From RUG14219 sp045538535 (GTDB lineage Bacteria > Cyanobacteriota > Vampirovibrionia > Gastranaerophilales > Gastranaerophilaceae), in assembly GCA_045538535.1 (NCBI GenBank), contig JAZSRN010000095.1, positions 1 to 15,691 of the forward strand: a stretch of 15,691 nucleotides of DNA, given 5' to 3'. The position numbers were made by a program, and so were the translations under genes. Below the pieces are notes generated by a model. The model searched no databases. It was not told the origin of the DNA and was given only the letters and a program-made list of their open reading frames with translations. This document shows positions 7,119-14,475 of the stretch, piece by piece; the stretch's first letter is position 1, and every line of letters starts with the position of its first letter.

Positions 7119-7724
7119 ATGGAAAAAATCATCGAGTACTGGAAAAATTTAAGTAGGAAGAAAAAAGCTTATATTTCAGCCTTTGCAACAATCGTTGGAA
7201 TACTGCTTTGGGCTTTTATTTCAGCCGGAGTTATTACTCATAATTTCCAACGCAGCCAAGTCAAAGGAGAACAAGACCGACAAGAAGCACAAGTTACCGG
7301 GATTATTCTTACTGAAACTAAAGACGAGCATAAATACTGGGAAATTTATGGCGAAACCGGTGTATATGACAGCAAAACCGGAGTGGCAATGTTGGACAAT
7401 GTTATAGGGAACTTTTTTGATGAAAACAATGAAGTTTCTATGAGTTTTGAATCTTCCAAAGGTACATATAGCGGTGATCACAGCAAAATCATTTTATATG
7501 ACAATACTTTTATCGTAATAAAAGACGGTACAACGTTGAATGCTAACCGTCTTGTTTGGTCTGGTTCAGAAAACCCTATTGTAGCCAGCGGAAATGTAAA
7601 AATTACAAGAGATAAAAGACTTGTCTCTACAGCAGACAAAGTTACAATTAGCCCGGATTTTAACGATTTTAAAATCGAAGGCCATACTACATCTACTATT
7701 TATGACACTAAGGAGCAAGAATGA
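7119..7724 (+). CDS. lptC: LptC-like LPS-export protein, inner-membrane anchored
   Basis: LptC normally joins the LptBFG transporter to the periplasmic LptA bridge and receives LPS from the inner membrane. The protein has 201 residues from ATG 7119. A basic N-terminus is followed by one membrane helix (about residues 18-40, with ISAFATIVGILLWAFISAGV) and then a beta-rich periplasmic domain of the OstA/LptC type (EIYGETGVYDSKTGVAMLDN, LNANRLVWSGSENPIVASGN). A TTG start at 7095 would add 8 residues but has no ribosome site either, so I prefer the ATG. The next gene starts inside this one (ATGA, 4-nt overlap), and AAGGAG near the end serves it. The pairing with an LptA-like gene supports the call. 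Sequence similarity to canonical LptC is low, so the fold-level assignment is firmer than the exact name. Confidence 0.75.
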   Translation: MEKIIEYWKNLSRKKKAYISAFATIVGILLWAFISAGVITHNFQRSQVKGEQDRQEAQVTGIILTETKDEHKYWEIYGETGVYDSKTGVAMLDNVIGNFFDENNEVSMSFESSKGTYSGDHSKIILYDNTFIVIKDGTTLNANRLVWSGSENPIVASGNVKITRDKRLVSTADKVTISPDFNDFKIEGHTTSTIYDTKEQE

Positions 7725-8701
7725 AAAAGATACTAATTGCACTTTTTATAACACTTATAACCGCAGGAGGTATAGTTAAAGCCTCTGATTTGGTTATTGA
7801 ATCAAAAACTCAAAGCTATTCTGAAGCCGAAAACAAAATCAAATTTGACGGAGATGTTAATGTTGAAGTTGATGATTTAAAAGTTGTCGGCGAATCCGCA
7901 GATGTCAGTATGAACGAAAAACAAGAACTCGACACTGCAACTTTTTACGACAAACCTTATGCCTATGAAGTAAAGAAAAACAAAAAACGTGAAGTTAAAG
8001 CAAACATATTAAAATTATCTTTAATAACCAAAGTTGTACGCGCAGAAGGTGATACTCAATCAACTGTTTTTGATGGCAAAGTGCCTGTTGTTGTAATTAA
8101 CGCAGACGTCCAAGAATACGACACCAAAACCGGAATTATGACAGCCAATGGTGCCGTAGTTATTCATTACAAAGAATTAGAAACTTTTTCTGATAAAGCA
8201 AAAATCATTACCGATAAAAACGGAGACCTAAAAGATATTGAACTTGTTGGCAATGCAAGAATAAAAGACAAAACAAATGAATCTTTTGCGGACCGATTTG
8301 TATACAACGGCGTAACCGAAGTTTTAAATGCTTACGGTAATACCACATCAACAACGGTAAATGATGACGGTACAAAACTAACGCTAAAAGCCAATATGCA
8401 AGAATACAACCAAGCAAAAGGAACCTTCAATGCAACCGGTAATGTTCAAGTTTGGTATCAAGATTATTATGCAGTAGGACCAAAAATCTCAATGTTTCCG
8501 GACAAGAAAACCGGTAAACCAAACGAAATTTTCTTTACGGGCCGTTCAAGTATTACTCAAGGCGTGCGAACAATTTATGCCGACAAAATCAAGATGATTG
8601 TAAACCCAAAAGACTTTCATGCCGAAGGCAACACTCGTACAGTCATTAAAAACATCGGTTCCGGCAGTGACGAAAATTCTGGTATGGGTTTGGGATTATA
8701 A
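7721..8701 (+). CDS. lptA: LptA/OstA-like periplasmic LPS-transport protein
   Basis: The protein has 326 residues. A signal peptide at about 1-21 (basic MKK, hydrophobic ILIALFITLITAGGIV, then KA before SDL) sends it to the periplasm. The rest consists of repeating beta-jellyroll strands of the OstA family in the usual style: IESKTQSYSEAENKIKFDGD, VQEYDTKTGIMTANGAVVIH, and NMQEYNQAKGTFNATGNVQV. It seems to hold two OstA-like modules (about 23-130 and 130-310), longer than the ~185 residues of E. coli LptA, so the bridge unit may be longer or the protein may also cover part of the LptD N-domain role. It overlaps lptC by 4 nt, and the TPR gene follows 12 nt after its stop. The family call is strong; the symbol is by analogy. 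Confidence 0.8.
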   Translation: MKKILIALFITLITAGGIVKASDLVIESKTQSYSEAENKIKFDGDVNVEVDDLKVVGESADVSMNEKQELDTATFYDKPYAYEVKKNKKREVKANILKLSLITKVVRAEGDTQSTVFDGKVPVVVINADVQEYDTKTGIMTANGAVVIHYKELETFSDKAKIITDKNGDLKDIELVGNARIKDKTNESFADRFVYNGVTEVLNAYGNTTSTTVNDDGTKLTLKANMQEYNQAKGTFNATGNVQVWYQDYYAVGPKISMFPDKKTGKPNEIFFTGRSSITQGVRTIYADKIKMIVNPKDFHAEGNTRTVIKNIGSGSDENSGMGLGL

Positions 8702-8713
8702 AGGAAATAACAA

Positions 8714-9493
8714 ATGAATAATAAAATAGAAAAAGCTCTTGAATATTACAAAAATAAAGATTGGAATCAAGCTATAGACGCATTTTCATCCGTACTCGAA
8801 ACCGAAGGAGATAAGGCTGAAATTTATAATAATATCGCACTTTGTTACGCAAATTTAGGCGATGATGTTAAGGCTGAAAAAAATTATTTGAAAGCAGAAC
8901 AATTAGATTCTTCTCTACCGCATATTTATATAAACTTGTCAGATATTTATTATAAAACCAAACGTTTCGGCGAAGGTATTGAGATGCTTACACGAGGAAT
9001 TTATGCGTTGCCCGAAAATATGGTATTAAGACATTATTTAGCTCGTTTTTATATGGAAGATGCAAAACTCGACTTGGCAATCGATGAATTGGACAAAGTA
9101 CTTGACGCACAACCCGAAAACTACGATGCCTATTATGATTTAGGCAGAGTGTATTTTGAATTGGGAGTTTACGATTCCGCAATCGAAGCATTTGAAAATG
9201 TTCTTGAACTTAAAAATGATAACGAATGGGTTTATTACTACCTTGGACAAGCTTATGAAGCTAATGATGAGATTGATAAAGCGATTTCAAATTATATAAA
9301 AGCAACTGCTATAAACTTCAATTTTCCTCCGGCATTCAAAAAACTTGGTATTCTTTTTATGGCTCGCGGAGAATTCGAGGATGCAATTGAATATTTTGAA
9401 GACTATCTCAAAAAAGACATTCCGGACGAAGAAACCAAAAACATTAACGGTATTATTGCAAGATTAAAAACAAAATCTGCGCAAAACAATTAA
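8714..9493 (+). CDS. Tetratricopeptide-repeat (TPR) protein
   Basis: The protein has 259 residues and is almost wholly built of about seven TPR units, protein-binding helical hairpins. Clear units include AIDAFSSVLETEGDKAEIYN, AIDELDKVLDAQPENYDAYY, AIEAFENVLELKNDNEWVYY and AISNYIKATAINFNFPPAFK. There is no signal peptide or membrane helix, so it should be cytoplasmic. AAAGGA lies before the ATG. The stop overlaps the dprA start by one base (TAATG), indicating coupled translation. Its place between LptA-like and DprA genes does not settle its partner; a scaffold for envelope assembly is possible, but this is a guess. The family call is certain. Confidence 0.92.
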   Translation: MNNKIEKALEYYKNKDWNQAIDAFSSVLETEGDKAEIYNNIALCYANLGDDVKAEKNYLKAEQLDSSLPHIYINLSDIYYKTKRFGEGIEMLTRGIYALPENMVLRHYLARFYMEDAKLDLAIDELDKVLDAQPENYDAYYDLGRVYFELGVYDSAIEAFENVLELKNDNEWVYYYLGQAYEANDEIDKAISNYIKATAINFNFPPAFKKLGILFMARGEFEDAIEYFEDYLKKDIPDEETKNINGIIARLKTKSAQNN

Positions 9494-10596
9494 TGAGGCT
9501 TAAAGTGCACGACAAATATTGGATAGGATTTTCTGCAATAGAACAATTAGACAGCCGTTTTATACAAAGGCTGTACAATTACTTCGGAAATATTGAAATT
9601 GCTTTTAACGCATCACTTAAGGAGTTATCACAAATAGAAGGTTTAAGCGTTAAAAAGGCCGAGACTTTTTTAAAAGAACGTGACAAAATTGATTTAGATA
9701 AAACTTTTTCAACCGTTCAAAATCGCGGGATAAAATATCTAACATTTGACGATAATAATTATCCGCAAATGCTTAAACAAATAGAAAATCCACCAATTGT
9801 ATTGTATTACAAAGGGGATTTATCCGTTTGCAATTTTGAAAAAACTTTAGCGGTTGTCGGTTCAAGAAAGGCTTCATTCGCCGCAAAAGATAGCCTAAAA
9901 TACTTAATCTCCGGCCTCAAAAATACCGATATCTGTATTGTGTCAGGATTAGCTTCCGGAATTGACAGCGTTGCACATCTTTCTGCATTAGAAAACGGAC
10001 TAAAAACAATCGGAGTTATCGCAAGCGGATTTGACTACACATATCCAGCAAGCAACAAAGCTTTGTATGATAATATTCAAGACGGTAACGGGGTAATATT
10101 TAGCGAATATTTCCCGACATTTGAACCCTTAAAATTCAGATTTCCGCAACGTAATCGTATCGTTACGGGATTATCATACGGAACCTTAGTTGCAGAAGCT
10201 TCACTGAAAAGCGGAGCCTTAATCAGCGCGAATTTAACATTAGAACAAGGCCGAGAATTAATGTGCATTCCGGGTGTCATTACAAATCCAAACACAGAAG
10301 GAATATATAAACTTTTAAAACAAGGTGCAAGCCTTATAACATCAACTGATGATATCTTGGAAGCATTAGGCTGGGAAATTAAAAAAGAAGAATCCGTACA
10401 GTTGAGCTTTAACGATTTGTCTGAAGAGGAGAGTTCAATATTATCGTTTGTAGAAATTGAAGAAAAAGGATTTGATGAAATCCAAAACAATACAAACATA
10501 AATACCGATGAACTTCTTACGTACTTGACAATAATGGAGCTTAAGGGGATAATAGAAAAGGTTAACGGTGACAGATACCGTAAAACAAGGGGATAG
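9493..10596 (+). CDS. dprA: DNA-processing protein DprA (Smf)
   Basis: DprA binds incoming single-stranded DNA during natural transformation and loads RecA on it. The protein has 367 residues with three parts: an N-terminal helix-hairpin-helix/SAM-like region (about 10-65, with LSQIEGLSVKKAETFL), the Rossmann-like core (about 85-295) and a C-terminal winged-helix DML1-like domain (about 308-365). Core motifs are VGSRKAS (122-128), SGLASGIDSVAH (151-162), GFDYTYP (179-185), FPQRNR (217-222), and AEASLKSGALISA (234-246). No ribosome site is visible; the start overlaps the TPR stop, so it probably depends on translational coupling. topA follows after 24 nt; dprA-topA adjacency is common in bacteria. 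DprA also occurs in species not shown to be competent, so it does not prove natural transformation here. Confidence 0.96.
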   Translation: MRLKVHDKYWIGFSAIEQLDSRFIQRLYNYFGNIEIAFNASLKELSQIEGLSVKKAETFLKERDKIDLDKTFSTVQNRGIKYLTFDDNNYPQMLKQIENPPIVLYYKGDLSVCNFEKTLAVVGSRKASFAAKDSLKYLISGLKNTDICIVSGLASGIDSVAHLSALENGLKTIGVIASGFDYTYPASNKALYDNIQDGNGVIFSEYFPTFEPLKFRFPQRNRIVTGLSYGTLVAEASLKSGALISANLTLEQGRELMCIPGVITNPNTEGIYKLLKQGASLITSTDDILEALGWEIKKEESVQLSFNDLSEEESSILSFVEIEEKGFDEIQNNTNINTDELLTYLTIMELKGIIEKVNGDRYRKTRG

Positions 10597-10620
10597 TTTA
10601 GACCGTTTAAAAAGGTAGAT

Positions 10621-12933
10621 ATGACAGCAACAAAAGAAAAAAAAGAAAAATCGTTGGTAATAGTTGAGTCTCCCGCAAAATCTAAAACTATAAAAAAGAT
10701 TTTAGGAGACGGATTTCAAATTGAAGCGAGTTTTGGACACGTACGGAATTTGCCGGCTAAAGACTCGGCAACCGACAATTTAGGCTTTGATGTAAATAAC
10801 AATTTTGCTCCAAAATTCGAAATCATTCCGGGGAAACAAGCTGTTGTCAAAAAACTAAACGAAATGGCCAAAAAAGTTGACCGCGTATACTTGGCATCCG
10901 ACCCCGACCGCGAAGGAGAAGCCATTGCTTGGCATGTACGTGAAATATTGAAAGTCCCTGATGAAAAAATTTATAGAATAGTTTTTAACGAAATTACCCC
11001 AAAAGCAGTAAAACATTCCGTCGAAAACCCTAGAGCCATAGACATGGATATGGTTAAGGCCCAACAAACAAGACAAATTCTGGATAAATTAGTAGGTTTC
11101 AAACTCAGTCCGGTATTATGGAAACAAATCGGTAACCGCAATCTTTCAGCCGGAAGGGTTCAATCAGTTGCACTGAGAATGATTTGCGAAAGAGAAGAAG
11201 AAATCGAGGCATTTATTCCGCAAGAATATTGGTCAATTCATACATTATTAGATAAAGACGGAAAACAATTTGAAGCCGAACTTTCAAAATACAAAGGCAA
11301 AGCTATCGAAAAAACAATCAAAAACAATGAAGAAGCGCAAAAAATTGTCGAATATTTAACAAACCCTGAAACACAATTTGAAATATCAAAAGTTACTAAA
11401 AAAACAACAAAGCGCAACCCTACCGCACCATTTATAACTTCAACGATGCAACGTGCCGCAAGTTCAAAACTTGGTTTCGGAGTTTCAAAAACAATGCAAG
11501 TTGCACAAAAACTTTATGAAGGTATTGAGATTGACGGTACTCCGGTCGGTTTAATCACATATATGAGAACCGACAGTGTCCGTATTTCAGATGATGCGCA
11601 AAACATGGCACACGATTTTATTTTACAAAATTACGGGGAACAATATTACCCAAAAACCCCGAATAATTATGTAAAAGGCAAACAAAACGTACAAGACGCG
11701 CACGAAGCAATAAGGCCTTCTTATCCGGAAAGGACACCGGAAAGCATAAAAAAATATCTGGATAATGACCAGTACAAATTATATAAACTTATCTGGGAAA
11801 AATTTATGTCATCACAAATGGCACCAGCCGAAATCGCAAACAAATCGATTGAAATAGAAGCTGGTGACTACACACTCAAAGCCGGCACCAGTAAAGTTAT
11901 GTTTGATGGTTTCTTAAAACTTTATCGAGATGAAGAAACCGAGGAAAAAGATTCTGATGCAAAAATTCCGGATTTAGAAAAAGGCGATAAAGTGTTATGC
12001 CGTAAAGTCGAACCGAAACAACACTTTACACAGCCCCCACCTCGATATAATGAAGCTTCATTAGTCAAAGCATTGGAAGAATACGGTATAGGTCGTCCGT
12101 CCACTTATGCAACTATCATTACGGTTATTCAAACACGTAAATATGTTGAGAAAAAAGACAAAGCCCTACATCCAACACTTCTTGGACGCACAGTATCAAA
12201 ACAACTTTGCGAGCAATTTTCAGACATTATGGATTACAAATTTACCGCCGGAATGGAAGATAAACTCGACAAAATTGCCGACAAAAAAGCAGAATGGATA
12301 AAAGTATTAAATGATTTTTACGGCCCATTTATGCAAGAAGTAAATGCCGTTATGAAAACCGCCCAAAGAGTTTCAATTCAATCAAAAGTTAACTGTCCGA
12401 ACTGTGGAAAACCAATGGTACTAAGAACAAGTAAATTCGGTTCTCAATTTTTAGGATGCTCAGGTTATCCGGATTGTAAAACATTAATGTCTTTAGACGT
12501 ATTATCAGAAACTTTTGAAAGCGAAGCACATCAACCTGAACAAAACCAAGAACTTTGCGAAGAAAAATGTGAAAAATGCAATGCGCCAATGATATTTAAA
12601 ACTGGCCCATACGGGAAATATATAGAATGCACAAACGAAAACTGTAAACATCGCAAACCCTACCGACGTTCAACCGGCGTTAAATGTCCAAAATGTGGGG
12701 GCGATATAGTAGAGCGAAAATCCAAACGTGGAACAGTATTTTTCGGTTGTAATAAATACCCGGATTGCGATTTTACACTATGGAACGAACCAACCGGAGA
12801 AGAATGTCCGGATTGCGGAGCTCTACTAGTAAAAAAACAACTTAAAAACGGTACAGTTATAGAATGCTCAAACCGCGGTTGCATGTACAAAAAAAACATT
12901 GAAAACTCAGAAAATACAAACGAAGAGGGTTAA
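10621..12933 (+). CDS. topA: DNA topoisomerase I (type IA)
   Basis: This enzyme relaxes negative supercoils by cutting and passing single strands. It has 770 residues. The Toprim domain shows VIVESPAKSKTI (E16) and the metal site DPDREGE (D94, D96, E98). The catalytic tyrosine is Y314 in LITYMRTDSVRIS. The zinc-ribbon tail has four Cys clusters, near residues 592 (CPNCGKPM), 649 (CEKCNAPM), 688 (CPKCGGDI) and 728 (CPDCGALL), each ending in a C-x-C or C-x(n)-C pair such as GCSGYPDC or GCNKYPDC. AAAGGT precedes the ATG. The last codons carry the ribosome site of aroE, whose ATG lies 4 nt past the stop. Length and motifs are those of an intact housekeeping enzyme. Confidence 0.98.
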   Translation: MTATKEKKEKSLVIVESPAKSKTIKKILGDGFQIEASFGHVRNLPAKDSATDNLGFDVNNNFAPKFEIIPGKQAVVKKLNEMAKKVDRVYLASDPDREGEAIAWHVREILKVPDEKIYRIVFNEITPKAVKHSVENPRAIDMDMVKAQQTRQILDKLVGFKLSPVLWKQIGNRNLSAGRVQSVALRMICEREEEIEAFIPQEYWSIHTLLDKDGKQFEAELSKYKGKAIEKTIKNNEEAQKIVEYLTNPETQFEISKVTKKTTKRNPTAPFITSTMQRAASSKLGFGVSKTMQVAQKLYEGIEIDGTPVGLITYMRTDSVRISDDAQNMAHDFILQNYGEQYYPKTPNNYVKGKQNVQDAHEAIRPSYPERTPESIKKYLDNDQYKLYKLIWEKFMSSQMAPAEIANKSIEIEAGDYTLKAGTSKVMFDGFLKLYRDEETEEKDSDAKIPDLEKGDKVLCRKVEPKQHFTQPPPRYNEASLVKALEEYGIGRPSTYATIITVIQTRKYVEKKDKALHPTLLGRTVSKQLCEQFSDIMDYKFTAGMEDKLDKIADKKAEWIKVLNDFYGPFMQEVNAVMKTAQRVSIQSKVNCPNCGKPMVLRTSKFGSQFLGCSGYPDCKTLMSLDVLSETFESEAHQPEQNQELCEEKCEKCNAPMIFKTGPYGKYIECTNENCKHRKPYRRSTGVKCPKCGGDIVERKSKRGTVFFGCNKYPDCDFTLWNEPTGEECPDCGALLVKKQLKNGTVIECSNRGCMYKKNIENSENTNEEG
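12925..12929 (+). promoter_or_regulatory. Ribosome binding site that fixes the aroE start
   Basis: GAGGG lies 8 nt before the ATG at 12938, within the last codons of topA. It supports this start over the in-frame ATG at 12899, which would add 13 residues lacking family similarity. Confidence 0.7.
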
Positions 12934-12937
12934 TCAA

Positions 12938-13780
12938 ATGCGCAAATTCGGATTAATCGGATATCCTTTAGGACACTCACTTTCAAAGGTAATACACAAA
13001 GCGGGTTTTGAAAGCATTGGGGTTGATGCAAGCTATGAACTTCTAGAAACCACACCGGATTCACTGGTTGATAGGGTTAAATGGTTAAAAATGAACGACT
13101 ACGAAGGAATTAATGTAACCATACCATTAAAATTACCGATTACACTTTTTGTAAACGAAGTTGATCCATACGCAGACATAGCAAGAGCAATAAACACAGT
13201 TTTAATAATGCCTGACAAAACAATGAAAGCATACAACACAGACGTTTTAGGTTTTCGCAGAGCAATACCGGCAGATGTAAATTTAAGAGGAATAAAAGTT
13301 GGAATACTAGGAACCGGAGGCGCAGCGCACGCAGCAGTTGTTGCACTCGCAGAAAGCGGAGTTTCCGAAATTTCAATGTTTACAAGGAATATTCCAAATT
13401 CGATTGAGTTGATGAAATACTTTAGACGTAAATTCCCCGAAATCATATTCGAAGTTTATCAAATTGAAAGTATAAGAGATTTATCGCGCTTTGATATGAT
13501 TGTAAATGCTACTCCTATCGGCATGTTAGGTCGTTCCGCGGATTTGATGCCATTAGAACCGGAAGCGATGCGCACAATACAAAAAGACGCCATTGTTTAC
13601 GATATTATATACAATCCAATGAAAACATTATTACTAAAAGAAGCTGAAAACTTGGGATTACGTACGATTAATGGACTTGATATGTTGATTTACCAAGCAA
13701 TTTGCGCACAAGAAATATGGTTTAACCGTACACCGGATTTCAATACAATGAAAATCGCCGCACTGCAAAACTTGCGCTAA
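12938..13780 (+). CDS. aroE: Shikimate dehydrogenase (NADP+)
   Basis: AroE reduces 3-dehydroshikimate to shikimate in aromatic amino acid and chorismate synthesis, in the cytoplasm. The protein has 280 residues from the chosen start MRKFGLIGYP. The substrate site is seen in GYPLGHSLSK (8-17), catalytic K65 in NVTIPLK, and D102 in YNTDVLGF. The NADP-binding Gly-rich loop is GTGGAA (125-130); later motifs are NATPIGM, YNPMKT and NGLDMLIYQA. The common IPHK is IPLK here, with catalytic Lys kept. It is the last gene of the cluster and a strong terminator follows its stop after 5 nt. Confidence 0.96.
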   Translation: MRKFGLIGYPLGHSLSKVIHKAGFESIGVDASYELLETTPDSLVDRVKWLKMNDYEGINVTIPLKLPITLFVNEVDPYADIARAINTVLIMPDKTMKAYNTDVLGFRRAIPADVNLRGIKVGILGTGGAAHAAVVALAESGVSEISMFTRNIPNSIELMKYFRRKFPEIIFEVYQIESIRDLSRFDMIVNATPIGMLGRSADLMPLEPEAMRTIQKDAIVYDIIYNPMKTLLLKEAENLGLRTINGLDMLIYQAICAQEIWFNRTPDFNTMKIAALQNLR

Positions 13781-13785
13781 GATAA

Positions 13786-13813
13786 GATTGCGCACATACC
13801 GCGCAATCCTTTT
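13786..13813 (+). terminator. Intrinsic terminator after aroE
   Basis: GATTGCGC (13786-13793), loop ACATACC, and GCGCAATC (13801-13808) form a perfect 8-bp stem followed by CTTTT. It starts 5 nt after the aroE stop and closes the plus-strand cluster. Confidence 0.85.
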
Positions 13814-14057
13814 ACAACGATGTTGCTAAACTCTCCCCTTGCCCCAAAGGTGCGAGGATAGAAATTCTGTTTGAGCTTTACGAAAACTTGAATTTCTTAA
13901 TGAAGGGAGAAAGTGTTTAATCAAATGATTATTCCTCCCCAGACGGACTCTGCCGAGCGGATTTGCGGACGGACGGAGCTGGATAGCGAGGGAATTGAGC
14001 TTGCTGTGGCAAAGCCATAAATGCGAAACTTCCCGAGCGCGGAGCAAATCCAAGACA

Positions 14058-14082
14058 GAAAAACGATTGAGTATCGTTTTTC
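14058..14082. repeat. Perfect 10-bp hairpin in the intergenic mosaic
   Basis: GAAAAACGAT and ATCGTTTTTC are exact complements around the loop TGAGT. No T-run follows on either strand, so it is not a standard terminator. Confidence 0.6.
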
Positions 14083-14090
14083 GAGAGGTG

Positions 14091-14102
14091 GTTAGGTGGG
14101 GT
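14091..14102 (+). repeat. Direct repeat GTTAGGTGGGGT, copy 1
   Basis: The 12-mer is followed by ACGGTCAA. The second copy at 14225-14236 is followed by the related GCAATCAA. The two copies bracket the 79-bp double-hairpin repeat. Confidence 0.6.
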
Positions 14103-14118
14103 ACGGTCAAAATTAATT

Positions 14119-14197
14119 TGTCATTCTGAACTTGTTTCAGAATCTTTTTACGACGACATCGGTGAGTACAGATCGCGGCACAAAGGCCGCGATGACA
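14119..14197 (+). repeat. Double-hairpin intergenic repeat, copy 1 (79 bp)
   Basis: It starts TGTCAT and ends ATGACA. The left hairpin is TCTGAA, loop CTTGT, TTCAGA; the right hairpin is ATCGCGGC, loop ACAAAG, GCCGCGAT. The centre contains CGACGA, TCGGTGA and TACAGATCGCG, which are shared with copy 2 at 15412-15489. Confidence 0.8.
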
Positions 14198-14224
14198 AAG
14201 GTTTGTTCCTCTCCTAACGAGATA

Positions 14225-14236
14225 GTTAGGTGGGGT
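14225..14236 (+). repeat. Direct repeat GTTAGGTGGGGT, copy 2
   Basis: This is an exact 12-bp match to 14091-14102. Here its first six bases also pair with CCTAAC at 14213-14218 to make a small hairpin with loop GAGATA. Confidence 0.6.
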
Positions 14237-14245
14237 GCAATCAAT

Positions 14246-14275
14246 GTGGATGTTTAGTAACTACTAAACATCCAC
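14246..14275 (-). terminator. Perfect 14-bp inverted repeat downstream of the prepilin gene
   Basis: GTGGATGTTTAGTA (14246-14259) and TACTAAACATCCAC (14262-14275) are exact complements separated by AC. It lies 31 bp past the stop codon of the minus-strand prepilin gene. No T-run follows on the minus strand, so as a terminator it is atypical. A DNA cruciform used in retroelement homing is an alternative reading. Confidence 0.55.
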
Positions 14276-14306
14276 GCTTGTTATTTATTCATATCAAATA
14301 ACCGAG

Positions 14307-14475
14307 CTAATCACCCAAACACACAGCTTCGTTGGTGAGGTCGCGGTCGTCGGTGTACCAACCCGTGTCCGTGGGATAGAAGTACCTACTGTACGCGAAG
14401 GTACTCGAGTCCTCCTCACCAGACCACAAATAGAAGCTAGGTTCTGGGAAGCCGAGAGCGTTGTAGGTGAGATCG
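14307..14475 (-). other. Candidate DGR variable repeat at the 3' end of the prepilin gene
   Basis: By hand count, the coding strand of 14334-14444 has about 21% A and 56% G+C, against about 38% A and 44% G+C in the adjacent upstream stretch (14479-14583). Of its 37 codons, 26 end in C or T, many as GAC, TAC, TTC or ACC. This is expected when template AAC/AAT codons are hit at adenines. It encodes the surface-exposed tail of a DUF1566/lectin-like domain and ends at the stop codon. The limits are approximate; no template repeat or reverse transcriptase is in the window. Confidence 0.55.

Larger units (their letters stand above)
13814..14245. repeat. Non-coding mosaic of hairpins and short repeats
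   Basis: This stretch of about 430 bp has no credible gene. Parts are clearly richer in G+C than the neighbours (13935-14055). Visible structure: GGATTTGC near 13958 and GCAAATCC near 14045 as a distant inverted pair; a 10-bp hairpin GAAAAACGAT/ATCGTTTTTC at 14058-14082; GTTAGGTGGGGT twice (14091 and 14225); CCTAAC/GTTAGG at 14213-14230; and one copy of the double-hairpin repeat (14119-14197). Long open frames exist on the minus strand but run straight through the repeats. It looks like an accumulation site for dispersed intergenic repeats. Confidence 0.6.

Noticed and set aside
12899..12937. Upstream in-frame ATG for aroE
   Set aside because: The extra 13 residues are read from the topA end in another frame; the ATG at 12938 has a good ribosome site and gives the family's typical N-terminus.
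13826..14110. 94-codon minus-strand open frame in the intergenic mosaic
   Set aside because: It runs through several hairpins and dispersed-repeat motifs, has no ribosome site and has an odd Ser/Arg/Leu-rich translation; it is best explained as repeat DNA.
14213..14230. CCTAAC/GTTAGG pair resembling integron attC core sites
   Set aside because: The spacing is only 6 bp, the first base of the left core does not fit, and no integrase or cassette array is present.
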